Below the pieces are notes generated by a model. It was not told the DNA's origin and searched no databases. It saw nothing but the letters and a program-made list of their open reading frames with translations. 9,710 bases of DNA from an uncultured Oscillospiraceae bacterium (GTDB lineage: Bacteria; Bacillota; Clostridia; Oscillospirales; Oscillospiraceae). A program made the position numbers and the translations under genes. The DNA is taken from NCBI GenBank assembly GCA_905234005.1, contig CAJOFW010000030.1, forward strand, positions 1-9,710, written 5' to 3'. How positions within the stretch are numbered: the first letter of the stretch is position 1; each line of letters starts with the position of its first letter. Positions 1 through 5,707 of the stretch are shown here, one piece after another.

Positions 1-66
1 GGTCGGCTCCGTCGGTTCGGTCGGCTCCGTCGGGGCGGTGGGGTCAGTCGGGTCAGTCGGGTCGGT
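1..66 (-). repeat. Short tandem repeat encoding a Thr-(Asp/Glu/Ala)-Pro linker
   Basis: A 9-base unit repeats about seven times and encodes TDP, TAP and TEP triplets at the end of the visible part of the surface protein. It probably continues beyond the left edge. Such linkers usually span the cell wall. Repeats of this kind vary in copy number and are prone to assembly error. Confidence 0.8.
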
Positions 67-1503
67 GCTGTCGGCACTGTAGCCGGTGGAGGTGATCGCC
101 GTGCCGTTTACGTACAGCGTATAGCCGTTCAGGTTGATGTTGCTGTTATCGCTGACGCCGGTGTTCGTGAGGCTTGTAATATAGCTGTCGCCGGTCAGCG
201 TCCAGACGGACGACGCGTCGAGCGTGACGTTCACGGTACCCGCGGACGTGGACACGGTCGAGCCGGCCGCGTTCGTGATGCTGCCGCCGACATAGCCGGT
301 CAGCGAGGAGCCGTCCGCGAGGCTCAGGGTCAGCGTCGAGTCGCTGCCGACGAGCACAGCGCCCTCCAGCGTCTGATTCACCGCGTACAGCGACGCGATG
401 TTCGAGCCGCCGGACCAGCCGTCGGCGCAGACGGAGATCAGCACGTCGGCGCTGTCGTTGTTCGTGATCGCGACGTCATTCAGGGTGATGACCGCGTTCG
501 TGTTCGTGACGTGGAAGACGTGGCCGCTGTTGCTCGTGAGGCTGCCGCCGGTCATCGTGAACGAGGACGTGCCGCTGTCGGCGTCGCCGGACATCGACTG
601 GTAGATCATGATGGAGTCGAGGAACTGCGCGTTGCCGTTGCGCCGCGTGTTGGAGACGGTCATGTCGCAGTTGTTGAGCGTGATCGAGTTCTTGCCCTCG
701 ATGCACACGCCCTCGGAGAGGTTAGACACGAGCGTCGCGTTGGACACCGTGATATCGGCCGTCGAATAGATCGCGGGGGAGCCGAGGCCGTTCGAGGTAT
801 ACGTGCCGCCGTCGACGACGACGGTGCCGCCGCCGCGGTCGGTGCGGATGGGCGCGGACGAGCCGCCGGACGTCGTGATCGTGAGGTCATAGCCGTAGGT
901 CACGCCGCCGCCGGTGGTCATGATGCCGCCGGAGCCGCTGCCGGTCGTGGTGATCGCGGTATCGCGGATGATCAGCGTCGTGCCGTCGCCGGCCGCGCCG
1001 TTTTTGCCGCCGTTGCCGCCGTAGCAGAAGACGCCGTTCGCGCCGGTCGCGGCGGACGTGACCGTGCCGCCGGTGATCGTCGTCGTGCCGCCGCCCATCG
1101 TGAGCACGGCGGCGTTCAGGCCGTAGAAGTTGCAGTTGTCGCCGCCGTTCGAGCTGCCGGACTTCGTGACGGTCGGGTTTTCGATCGTGACGTCCGCGCT
1201 CGTCTGGATGAGCAGGGCGCTCTCGTCGACGGTCGTCGTGGCGTAGGTCTGGCCGGACTGCGACGCCGCGCCGGTGATCACAGTCGCGCCGCTGTACGTG
1301 ACGGACGAGGACGACGAGCCGCCCGGAGCGCCGCCGGGCGCGCTGCCGCCGCCGCCCGGAGCGCCGTCCGCGACGATATCGAGCAGATCGTCCGCTACGT
1401 CGATGATCCCGTCGTCCGCCATCGCGCCGGCGGCGGTCAGGGACAGAACCATGCAGACCGCGAGCAGAACGCCGAGCAGTCTTGTGAGCCGATTGTTTTT
1501 CAT
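1..1503 (-). CDS. Secreted parallel beta-helix-like surface protein, partial (C-terminus off left edge)
   Basis: This reading frame stays open for 501 codons from an ATG at 1503 to the window edge, so the C-terminus is missing. A strong ribosome site (GGAGGAAG) lies 6 bases upstream. Residues 1-29 form a signal peptide (MKNNRLTRLLGVLLAVCMVL start, cleavage probably after AMA29). A Gly/Pro/Ser linker follows at about 48-67. From about 68 to 470 the chain is made of short beta-strand repeats rich in Gly, Thr, Ser, Asn and Asp (phrases such as TTTITGGTVTS, VVVDGGTYTSNG, SFTMTGGSLTSNSG). These resemble the rungs of right-handed parallel beta-helix, pectate-lyase-like adhesins. No catalytic residues are recognisable. 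The last 22 visible residues are a TDP/TEP repeat, typical of a wall-spanning linker before an anchor. The opposite strand holds long open frames that are shadows. Surface location is well supported; an adhesive or carbohydrate-binding role is inference. Confidence 0.85.
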   Translation of the reverse strand, partial: MKNNRLTRLLGVLLAVCMVLSLTAAGAMADDGIIDVADDLLDIVADGAPGGGGSAPGGAPGGSSSSSVTYSGATVITGAASQSGQTYATTTVDESALLIQTSADVTIENPTVTKSGSSNGGDNCNFYGLNAAVLTMGGGTTTITGGTVTSAATGANGVFCYGGNGGKNGAAGDGTTLIIRDTAITTTGSGSGGIMTTGGGVTYGYDLTITTSGGSSAPIRTDRGGGTVVVDGGTYTSNGLGSPAIYSTADITVSNATLVSNLSEGVCIEGKNSITLNNCDMTVSNTRRNGNAQFLDSIMIYQSMSGDADSGTSSFTMTGGSLTSNSGHVFHVTNTNAVITLNDVAITNNDSADVLISVCADGWSGGSNIASLYAVNQTLEGAVLVGSDSTLTLSLADGSSLTGYVGGSITNAAGSTVSTSAGTVNVTLDASSVWTLTGDSYITSLTNTGVSDNSNINLNGYTLYVNGTAITSTGYSADSTDPTDPTDPTAPTEPTEPTEPT

Positions 1504-1619
1504 TATGTGCTTCCTCCTTCTGGAATCATATCTGTCTATCCATTCGGAGGCGATTCGGCAAAAAAAGGGGTCGCGGCGAAAAAATTTCGCAATTTTTTCC
1601 AAAAACCCAAAAAAAGCCG
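1504..1619 (-). promoter_or_regulatory. A/T-tract leader and presumed promoter region of the surface-protein gene
   Basis: This gap separates the TRAP terminator from the surface-protein start. It is much richer in A/T than its surroundings. Homopolymer tracts of 5-7 A or T lie at 1560-1566, 1579-1584, 1593-1598, 1601-1605 and 1609-1615. A perfect 9-bp inverted repeat (GAAAAAATT, 4-base loop, AATTTTTTC) occupies 1578-1599. On the minus strand a TATGAT hexamer lies about 20 bases before the start codon, and a TTGCCG lies further upstream at a poor spacing, so no promoter can be fixed. Since a terminator closes the upstream operon, a promoter is expected here, perhaps helped by the A-tracts acting as an UP-like element. 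Confidence 0.4.
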
Positions 1620-1650
1620 AAAAAACCGGCCGATCCGTGGGATCGGCCGG
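1620..1650 (-). terminator. Intrinsic terminator of the TRAP operon
   Basis: On the minus strand a perfect 11-bp stem (CCGGCCGATCC / GGATCGGCCGG) with a 3-base loop is followed at once by TTTTTT, then CGGC and seven more T. It lies 46 bases after the dctP stop codon, the expected place for the end of the dctQMP transcript. Confidence 0.93.
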
Positions 1651-1696
1651 GCGCTTATGGGTTATGGGAATCGCGATTTACGGAACGTCTGTTCGA

Positions 1697-2965
1697 TCAG
1701 AACTGCACGTCGTAGCCGGTGAAGTCAGCGGCGGCCTGCAGGACGGCCTGGGCCTCCTCGACGTTGCCGTTATCCTCGGCGATGGCGAGGGCGTCGTTCA
1801 TGATGGACTCGAAGATCGCGCTCCACCACGTATCGAACTCCTCGTCGGTCATCTCCACGAGGGTGACGCCGTTGGCGACGAGGTTGTCGTTGAGGGCCTC
1901 ATACTCGCCCTGGTTGTAGGTGTAGGAGAAGGCGCTGGTCTCGTCGCAGGCGAGCTGGATGGCCTCCTGCTGCTCGGCGGACAGGCTGTCCCACCAGTCG
2001 AGGTTGACGGTCATGAAGTTGCCGGCGGCGAAGGTGCCGTCGTTCATCCAGTAATCGGCGACCTCAAACAGGCTCATGGAGTACATGGCCGGGCCGTCCA
2101 TCTGGGAGGCGTCCATCAGGCCGGTGTCGAAGGCGGAGTAGTAGTCCCAGGGGAACACGGGCACGACGGTGAAGCCGAGGGCCTCGAACTTGGCCGGGGC
2201 CATGTTGCCGAAGGCGGCGGACTTGGCGACGAGATCGGTCAGATTCTCGAACGCGAAGTTCGCGAGGAAGTAGTTCGCGCCGCCCGCGTTGACGGACAGG
2301 TACTTGACGCCGTAGTCGGCGGCCTCCGCCTCGATGGCGGCGCCGGCGGCGGGATCGGAGAGGACGTAGTTGAAGTAGTCAATGGCGTTCTGGATGGACT
2401 CCGGAGCGAAGTCGGGGATGGCGCAGAGCAGGGGCAGCTCGGCGGTGTGGCGGGTGTGGCCGAAGATCATCATGTTGATCGCGCCCTCGCCGCAGGCGTC
2501 AAGCTCGTCGTCCGGGGTGAACAGGGTGCCGCCATAGGAGATGTTGACCGTGATGGCGCCGTCGGTGATGGCCTCAAGGGTGTCCTTGAAGTGGCCGGCC
2601 AGGATGCCGCCGGTCTCGGTCTCGTTGTAGGAGCTGTTGAAGGTGATGGTGAGCGGCTCGCCCGCGTAGACATAGTCGGCGATGACGTCGGCGGCCTCGG
2701 CGGCGGGCTCGCCGGAGGCGGGCATCTCACCGGACGCCATCTCGCCGGAAGCGCCCATCTCGCCCGAGGCGTCGCCGGCCTCCTCGGCCGTCTCCTCGAC
2801 AGCGGCGGCCTCCTCGGCGGCGGCTTCCTCAGCGGCGGGCTCCTCGACGGCGGCGACGTCCTCGACAGCCGCCTCTTCCTCCGCAGCGGGTTCGCTGCCG
2901 GAGCCGCAGGCGCACAGGGCAAAGACCATGAGCGCCGCGAGGAGAAGTGCAATCAGCTTTTTCAT
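1697..2965 (-). CDS. dctP: TRAP transporter substrate-binding lipoprotein, DctP family
   Basis: A 422-residue extracytoplasmic binding protein that would deliver substrate to the DctQM permease. The start is the ATG at 2965, with GGAGGA 8 bases upstream and a clear lipoprotein signal (MKKLIALLLAALMVFALCAC, lipid on Cys20). The frame stays open further upstream into dctM, but that stretch has no signal character and is rejected. Residues 21-95 are an unusual Ala/Glu linker ending in four ASGE(M/P) repeats. The binding domain follows from about 104. The DctP hallmark is around 257-290 (AKFEALGFTVVPV, then YYSAFDTGLMDASQ), matching the family pattern of 'aLG..p.p....e.Y.al.tG.vDg'. A C-terminal helical part runs to VQF. 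The protein is extremely acidic: about 75 Asp/Glu against four Lys and one Arg after the lipid Cys. The family's carboxylate-binding Arg is not evident. Family is secure; substrate is unknown. Confidence 0.92.
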   Translation of the reverse strand: MKKLIALLLAALMVFALCACGSGSEPAAEEEAAVEDVAAVEEPAAEEAAAEEAAAVEETAEEAGDASGEMGASGEMASGEMPASGEPAAEAADVIADYVYAGEPLTITFNSSYNETETGGILAGHFKDTLEAITDGAITVNISYGGTLFTPDDELDACGEGAINMMIFGHTRHTAELPLLCAIPDFAPESIQNAIDYFNYVLSDPAAGAAIEAEAADYGVKYLSVNAGGANYFLANFAFENLTDLVAKSAAFGNMAPAKFEALGFTVVPVFPWDYYSAFDTGLMDASQMDGPAMYSMSLFEVADYWMNDGTFAAGNFMTVNLDWWDSLSAEQQEAIQLACDETSAFSYTYNQGEYEALNDNLVANGVTLVEMTDEEFDTWWSAIFESIMNDALAIAEDNGNVEEAQAVLQAAADFTGYDVQF

Positions 2966-2994
2966 GTTTGTTCCTCCAAATGTAAGTAGATATT

Positions 2995-3019
2995 GATAAG
3001 GGGCGCAGGCCCGTTTATC
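2995..3019 (-). other. Imperfect hairpin between dctM and dctP
   Basis: In the 65-base gap before dctP, the minus strand can fold GATAA with TTATC around an inner GGGC/CGCCC-type stem of 4 bp, with a small internal loop. There is no T tract, so it is not a terminator. A structure here could protect or process the mRNA and raise expression of the binding protein relative to the permease. That role is inference. Confidence 0.3.
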
Positions 3020-3030
3020 CGGTTTGTGCA

Positions 3031-4374
3031 TCACCCGATCAGCCCCGGCAGCCAGGTGACGATGCCGGGCACGAGGGCGATGACGATGACCATCAGCACC
3101 TCGCAGATGAAGAACGGCCACACGCCCGAGAAGACCTTCGACGGGCTGACGCGCAGCGCGTTCGAGGTGGCGAAGACGTTCATGCCGATCGGCGGGGTCA
3201 GGCCGGCGATCTCCATCATGAAGCAGAGCGCGATGATGATCGCGTAGGGGCTGTACCCGAGCGAGCAGAGGATCGGGAACACCACGGGGACCGTGATGAT
3301 GATGATGCTCATCATGTCCATGACGCAGCCGCAGAACACGTACAGGATCATGACCAGCAGGAAGATGACGAAGGCCGGGGCGTGCAGGCTCGCGATGGCG
3401 TCCGAAAGGTACTTCGCGAGGCCGGAGTTCGACACGAAGCGGGAGAAGAGCTGGCCGCCGACGATGATCGGGAAGATGCCGGCCTCCATGACCGCCGCGT
3501 CGACGAACGTGCGCCAGAGCGTGCGGGCGGGGATGCGTTTGAAGATCGCGTAGATCACGCAGACGACCGCGCCGACGGCGCCGGCGACCGTGGCGGTGAA
3601 CCAGCCGAGCATCGTGCCGCCGATGATGAGACCGAACAGCAGCAGGATGGGGATCAGGAACCGCAGACCGGTCAGGCGGTCGTGCCAGGAGATGGCCTCG
3701 TGCGTTTTGGGGGGCAGGGAGCCCTTGCGCACCGCGCCGACGAGACGGACGGTGACGCACAGGGCGATGGCCGTCAGAAGGCCGGGGACGATGCCGCCCG
3801 AGAGGGCGGTGCCGACGGAGATGGCCACGTTGCCCACGCCGCCGACCTCGATCGGGCTGGGGGCGATGATGCAGAACATGAGGATGCCCATGGAGGGCGG
3901 GATCAGCGTGGACAGCGCGCCGGAGGCCGCGATGCAGCCGAGGGAGAGGCGCTCGTCATAGCCGCGCTTGCGGAGCTGCGGCAGGCTGAGCTTGCCGAAG
4001 ACGATGTTGCCGGCGATGGACGAGCCGGAGCACGCGCCGAACACGGCGTTCGAGGCGACGACCGTGAAGAGCAGGCCGCCCTTGACGCGCTTGAGCCACG
4101 ACTCGAAGCAGTTGAACGCGCCCTCCGCCACGCCTGTCTCGCCGACGAGCGCGCCGACGAGGGAGAAAAGCGGCAGGACGGCGTAGTTGTAGTTCGCGCC
4201 GAGGTTGTAGACGCCGGCCGTGAACTGGGTCAGCATCATGGCGGGGTTGCCGCCGTTCAAAACAAGAAAGCCGAAGAAGGTGGCCGTGAGCATCGAAATG
4301 AACACGGGGATGCCGAGGAACACCATCACCATCATGACGAGGAAGAAGATAATGCCGATCACGGGCGCGCTCAT
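3031..4374 (-). CDS. dctM: TRAP transporter large permease subunit, DctM family
   Basis: A 447-residue, strongly hydrophobic membrane protein, slightly longer than the usual DctM of about 425-440 residues. It forms the ion-coupled transport channel. The N-terminus (MSAPVIGIIFFLVMMVMVFL) and motifs such as LPLFSLVGALVGETG, FGACSGSSIAGN, GALSTLIPPSMGILMF and GLTPPIGMNVF are typical of the family. About 11-13 membrane segments can be counted. The ATG overlaps the dctQ stop in an ATGA (4371-4374), indicating translational coupling and a 1:1 complex with DctQ. The frame ends 65 bases before dctP. Sodium coupling, usual in the family, is not shown here. Confidence 0.96.
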   Translation of the reverse strand: MSAPVIGIIFFLVMMVMVFLGIPVFISMLTATFFGFLVLNGGNPAMMLTQFTAGVYNLGANYNYAVLPLFSLVGALVGETGVAEGAFNCFESWLKRVKGGLLFTVVASNAVFGACSGSSIAGNIVFGKLSLPQLRKRGYDERLSLGCIAASGALSTLIPPSMGILMFCIIAPSPIEVGGVGNVAISVGTALSGGIVPGLLTAIALCVTVRLVGAVRKGSLPPKTHEAISWHDRLTGLRFLIPILLLFGLIIGGTMLGWFTATVAGAVGAVVCVIYAIFKRIPARTLWRTFVDAAVMEAGIFPIIVGGQLFSRFVSNSGLAKYLSDAIASLHAPAFVIFLLVMILYVFCGCVMDMMSIIIITVPVVFPILCSLGYSPYAIIIALCFMMEIAGLTPPIGMNVFATSNALRVSPSKVFSGVWPFFICEVLMVIVIALVPGIVTWLPGLIG

Positions 4375-5081
4375 GCCTCATCGCCTCCTTTTTCGTCATC
4401 GGCGGGCGACGGCCCGTCCGGCTCCTCGCCGGGCGCGTGGTGCTCGTCCGGGTAGAGGATGACGGCCGCGTTCACGCCGGGGTATTTCCAGAACCGGATC
4501 ATGCGCACGAACGCCCAGATAAACGACACGCCGAGCAGGAAGAAGCCGACGCAGTGGCAGACCGTGAACGGCCACGCCTTCATCGCGTTCGCGCTCGAGG
4601 TGATGCGGATGTTCTTGGCAAAGTCCTTCGCGAGCGTGACGGTCACGCCGCGATAGCTGATGAAAAACGCGATCGCCGCGCCGAATACGTGACCGATGAG
4701 CATGGCGATCTTCTCGACCTTCGGGAATTTCTGGATGAGCAGGTCGATGCGGGTGTGTCCCTGGTCGAGCGTGACATAGCCCGCCGCGAGGAACACGAGG
4801 GGGATGTGGAAGTACTGGATGATGTAGTTCGAGTACGGGATGCCCTTTGCCCAGGAAACCCCGGCGCTGCGCAGCTTCTCGCCGACCGCGCTGATGAACG
4901 CGATCAGCATGATGACAATCAGCGCGATGGCGGACAGATAGCAGAAAAACCGCAGTACGCCGCGCACCGCCCGATCGACGCGCCGAAAACCGCTGAAGTC
5001 GTCGTCACCGAGACGCGGCCCGGATGCGGACGCCGCGTTTTCCGGCGGGCGGGTATCTTCGCGGTCGATCTCATTGCTCAT
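4371..5081 (-). CDS. dctQ: TRAP transporter small permease subunit, DctQ family
   Basis: A 236-residue protein with four predicted membrane helices at about 45-66, 88-105, 125-143 and 171-194. This matches the four-helix DctQ fold, which supports DctM and receives the binding protein. The short DctQ signature GHTRIDLL sits at 108-115 after the second helix. It is longer than the common 160-180 residues because of a hydrophilic N-terminal stretch of about 40 residues and an acidic, Pro-rich C-terminal tail from about 211. The start ATG at 5081 is preceded by AAGGAGGG. It is the first gene of the operon and overlaps dctM by four bases. Family assignment rests on context, length and the motif together. 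Confidence 0.92.
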   Translation of the reverse strand: MSNEIDREDTRPPENAASASGPRLGDDDFSGFRRVDRAVRGVLRFFCYLSAIALIVIMLIAFISAVGEKLRSAGVSWAKGIPYSNYIIQYFHIPLVFLAAGYVTLDQGHTRIDLLIQKFPKVEKIAMLIGHVFGAAIAFFISYRGVTVTLAKDFAKNIRITSSANAMKAWPFTVCHCVGFFLLGVSFIWAFVRMIRFWKYPGVNAAVILYPDEHHAPGEEPDGPSPADDEKGGDEA

Positions 5082-5099
5082 AAGCCGACCCTCCTTGCC

Positions 5100-5152
5100 G
5101 TTTCACATTCTTTCAGTTTTTGCTGCATTCTTTTTCAGGTTCAATGTTTCAC
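5100..5152 (-). repeat. Paired direct repeats in the dctQ leader
   Basis: The untranslated leader of the TRAP mRNA contains two copies of GTGAAAC (plus-strand gtttcac at 5100-5106 and 5146-5152) and two near copies of CTGAAA(AA)GAATG (5106-5116 and 5126-5138). They lie between the transcription start expected near 5161 and the ribosome site. They might be a protein- or RNA-binding site, but no known riboswitch pattern is recognised. Confidence 0.35.
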
Positions 5153-5167
5153 GATGCAGACAGGATG

Positions 5168-5196
5168 ATTATATCGAAATCCCCCGCCCTTGTCAA
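5168..5196 (-). promoter_or_regulatory. Sigma-A-type promoter of dctQMP
   Basis: On the minus strand a perfect -35 TTGACA (5191-5196) is separated by exactly 17 bases from a perfect -10 TATAAT (5168-5173). Transcription should start near 5161, giving a leader of about 80 bases before the dctQ ATG. Such a strong promoter suggests high expression or control by a repressor. Confidence 0.93.
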
Positions 5197-5237
5197 CCGG
5201 AAACCGGGAGAAGCGGCTGACTAAATCTTCGTGCGCG

Positions 5238-5259
5238 GGGATATATTCCGGCGTATCCC
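5238..5259. promoter_or_regulatory. Possible operator dyad GGGATA-N10-TATCCC
   Basis: A 6-bp perfect inverted repeat with a 10-base spacer (one more matched pair after one mismatch) lies between the two divergent promoters. The arms are about two helical turns across, a spacing compatible with a dimeric regulator. No family of binding site is recognised. Confidence 0.3.
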
Positions 5260-5283
5260 GGTCCAAATTCCGCCCGCCGCCCT

Positions 5284-5309
5284 CCCGCGCCCGCCCGCTC
5301 CGGCGCGGG
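5284..5309. promoter_or_regulatory. GC-rich inverted repeat next to the rightward -35
   Basis: CCCGCGCC and GGCGCGGG form a perfect 8-bp inverted repeat with a 10-base spacer. It ends 5 bases before the -35 hexamer of the sortase-cluster promoter, so a bound protein could repress or activate it. Chance GC palindromes are common at this base composition. Confidence 0.3.
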
Positions 5310-5314
5310 CCGTA

Positions 5315-5343
5315 TTGACATAAGGCCCGTTTCGCGGTATACT
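5315..5343 (+). promoter_or_regulatory. Sigma-A-type promoter of the sortase cluster
   Basis: A perfect -35 TTGACA (5315-5320), a 17-base spacer and a -10 TATACT (5338-5343, one mismatch to consensus). Transcription should begin near 5350, giving a leader of about 120 bases before the first gene at 5470. It probably drives the substrate, sortase and LCP genes, which are tightly packed. Confidence 0.92.
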
Positions 5344-5434
5344 CCAGTAGTATTAATATCTGTAAATCCCGGAATTTGTAAACCCCGCCCGCACCCCGGC
5401 GACAGCAAATCCCGGCGTCCAAACCGGCATTCAC

Positions 5435-5452
5435 GGCGCGGCGCGCCGCGCC
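5435..5452 (+). other. Perfect 18-bp palindrome just before the ribosome site
   Basis: GGCGCGGCGCGCCGCGCC is its own reverse complement. In RNA it could form a GC hairpin ending 5 bases before the GGAGGA ribosome site (5458-5463) of the 76-residue protein. It might also be a DNA-binding dyad. No T tract follows, so it is not a terminator. Confidence 0.5.
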
Positions 5453-5469
5453 CGACTGGAGGAACACCG

Positions 5470-5700
5470 ATGAAAAAGCTTCTTGTCACCGCCGCCGTCG
5501 CGGTCATGCTCACGTTCGGCGCGCAGGCCCTCGCGGCCGACCCCATCATCAGCCCCGAGGCGACCCCCGTGGCCACCCCCGGCGTATCCGAGCCGACCAG
5601 CCCGAAGACGGGCGACGCGGGCGTCTGCGCCATCGCCGGCGCGGGCGTTCTGTGCGCGGCGGGGGCCGTGTACTGCTTTGTCCGGCAGAAGCGCGCCTGA
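5470..5700 (+). CDS. Miniature cell-wall-anchored peptide with SPKTG sorting signal
   Basis: Only 76 residues long, yet it has every part of a sortase substrate. A signal peptide (MKKLLVTAAVAVMLTFGAQALA) is cleaved probably after Ala22. A 21-residue Pro/Thr/Ala linker leads to the sorting motif SPKTG at 44-48. A hydrophobic segment runs from about 51 to 70, and a basic tail VRQKRA ends the protein. After sorting between Thr47 and Gly48, only a 25-residue peptide would remain on the wall, with no folded domain. SPKTG is a motif known for class B sortases of clostridia such as Clostridioides difficile SrtB, and a class B sortase starts 7 bases downstream. The ribosome site GGAGGA is 6 bases before the ATG. 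Three Cys lie in the membrane segment. Its role is unknown; it could be a wall spacer, a signal, or the remnant of a larger protein. Confidence 0.85.
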   Translation: MKKLLVTAAVAVMLTFGAQALAADPIISPEATPVATPGVSEPTSPKTGDAGVCAIAGAGVLCAAGAVYCFVRQKRA

Positions 5701-5707
5701 AGCGCCC

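Larger units (their letters stand above)
5082..5469. promoter_or_regulatory. Divergent control region between the TRAP operon and the sortase cluster
   Basis: These 388 bases contain no convincing gene. From left to right they hold the TRAP leader with short direct repeats (5100-5152), the leftward promoter (5168-5196), a GGGATA/TATCCC dyad (5238-5259), a GC-rich inverted repeat (5284-5309), the rightward promoter (5315-5343), and the leader of the 76-residue protein with a GC palindrome (5435-5452). Open frames crossing it on the minus strand have no ribosome site or family features. Confidence 0.75.

Noticed and set aside
1..66. CRISPR-like short repeats
   Set aside because: The repeats are 9-base codon repeats with no spacers, in frame with the surface protein.
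511..1722. 403-residue plus-strand open frame opposite the beta-helix surface protein
   Set aside because: Its product is a low-complexity Arg/Ala/Val/Gly/Asp string with no domain or ribosome site. It is the antisense shadow of GC-rich codons; the minus strand has a signal peptide, ribosome site and coherent repeats.
1274..2989. 571-residue plus-strand open frame spanning the terminator and dctP
   Set aside because: It crosses a strong minus-strand terminator and lies opposite a clear DctP gene. The composition (Gly/Val/Leu/Asp runs) is that of an antisense shadow.
2966..3760. N-terminal extension of dctP into dctM
   Set aside because: The frame is open, but the added residues are Arg/His-rich shadow of dctM. 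The ATG at 2965 has a ribosome site and starts a lipoprotein signal.
5082..5160. Riboswitch in the TRAP leader
   Set aside because: At about 80 bases with no conserved core I recognise and no terminator or ribosome-site-hiding stem, there is no support for a known riboswitch class.
5483..5707. Upstream extension of the sortase frame
   Set aside because: It lies within the 76-residue substrate gene and is Arg/Pro/Ser-rich. Starting at GTG 5708 gives the expected anchor and domain layout.
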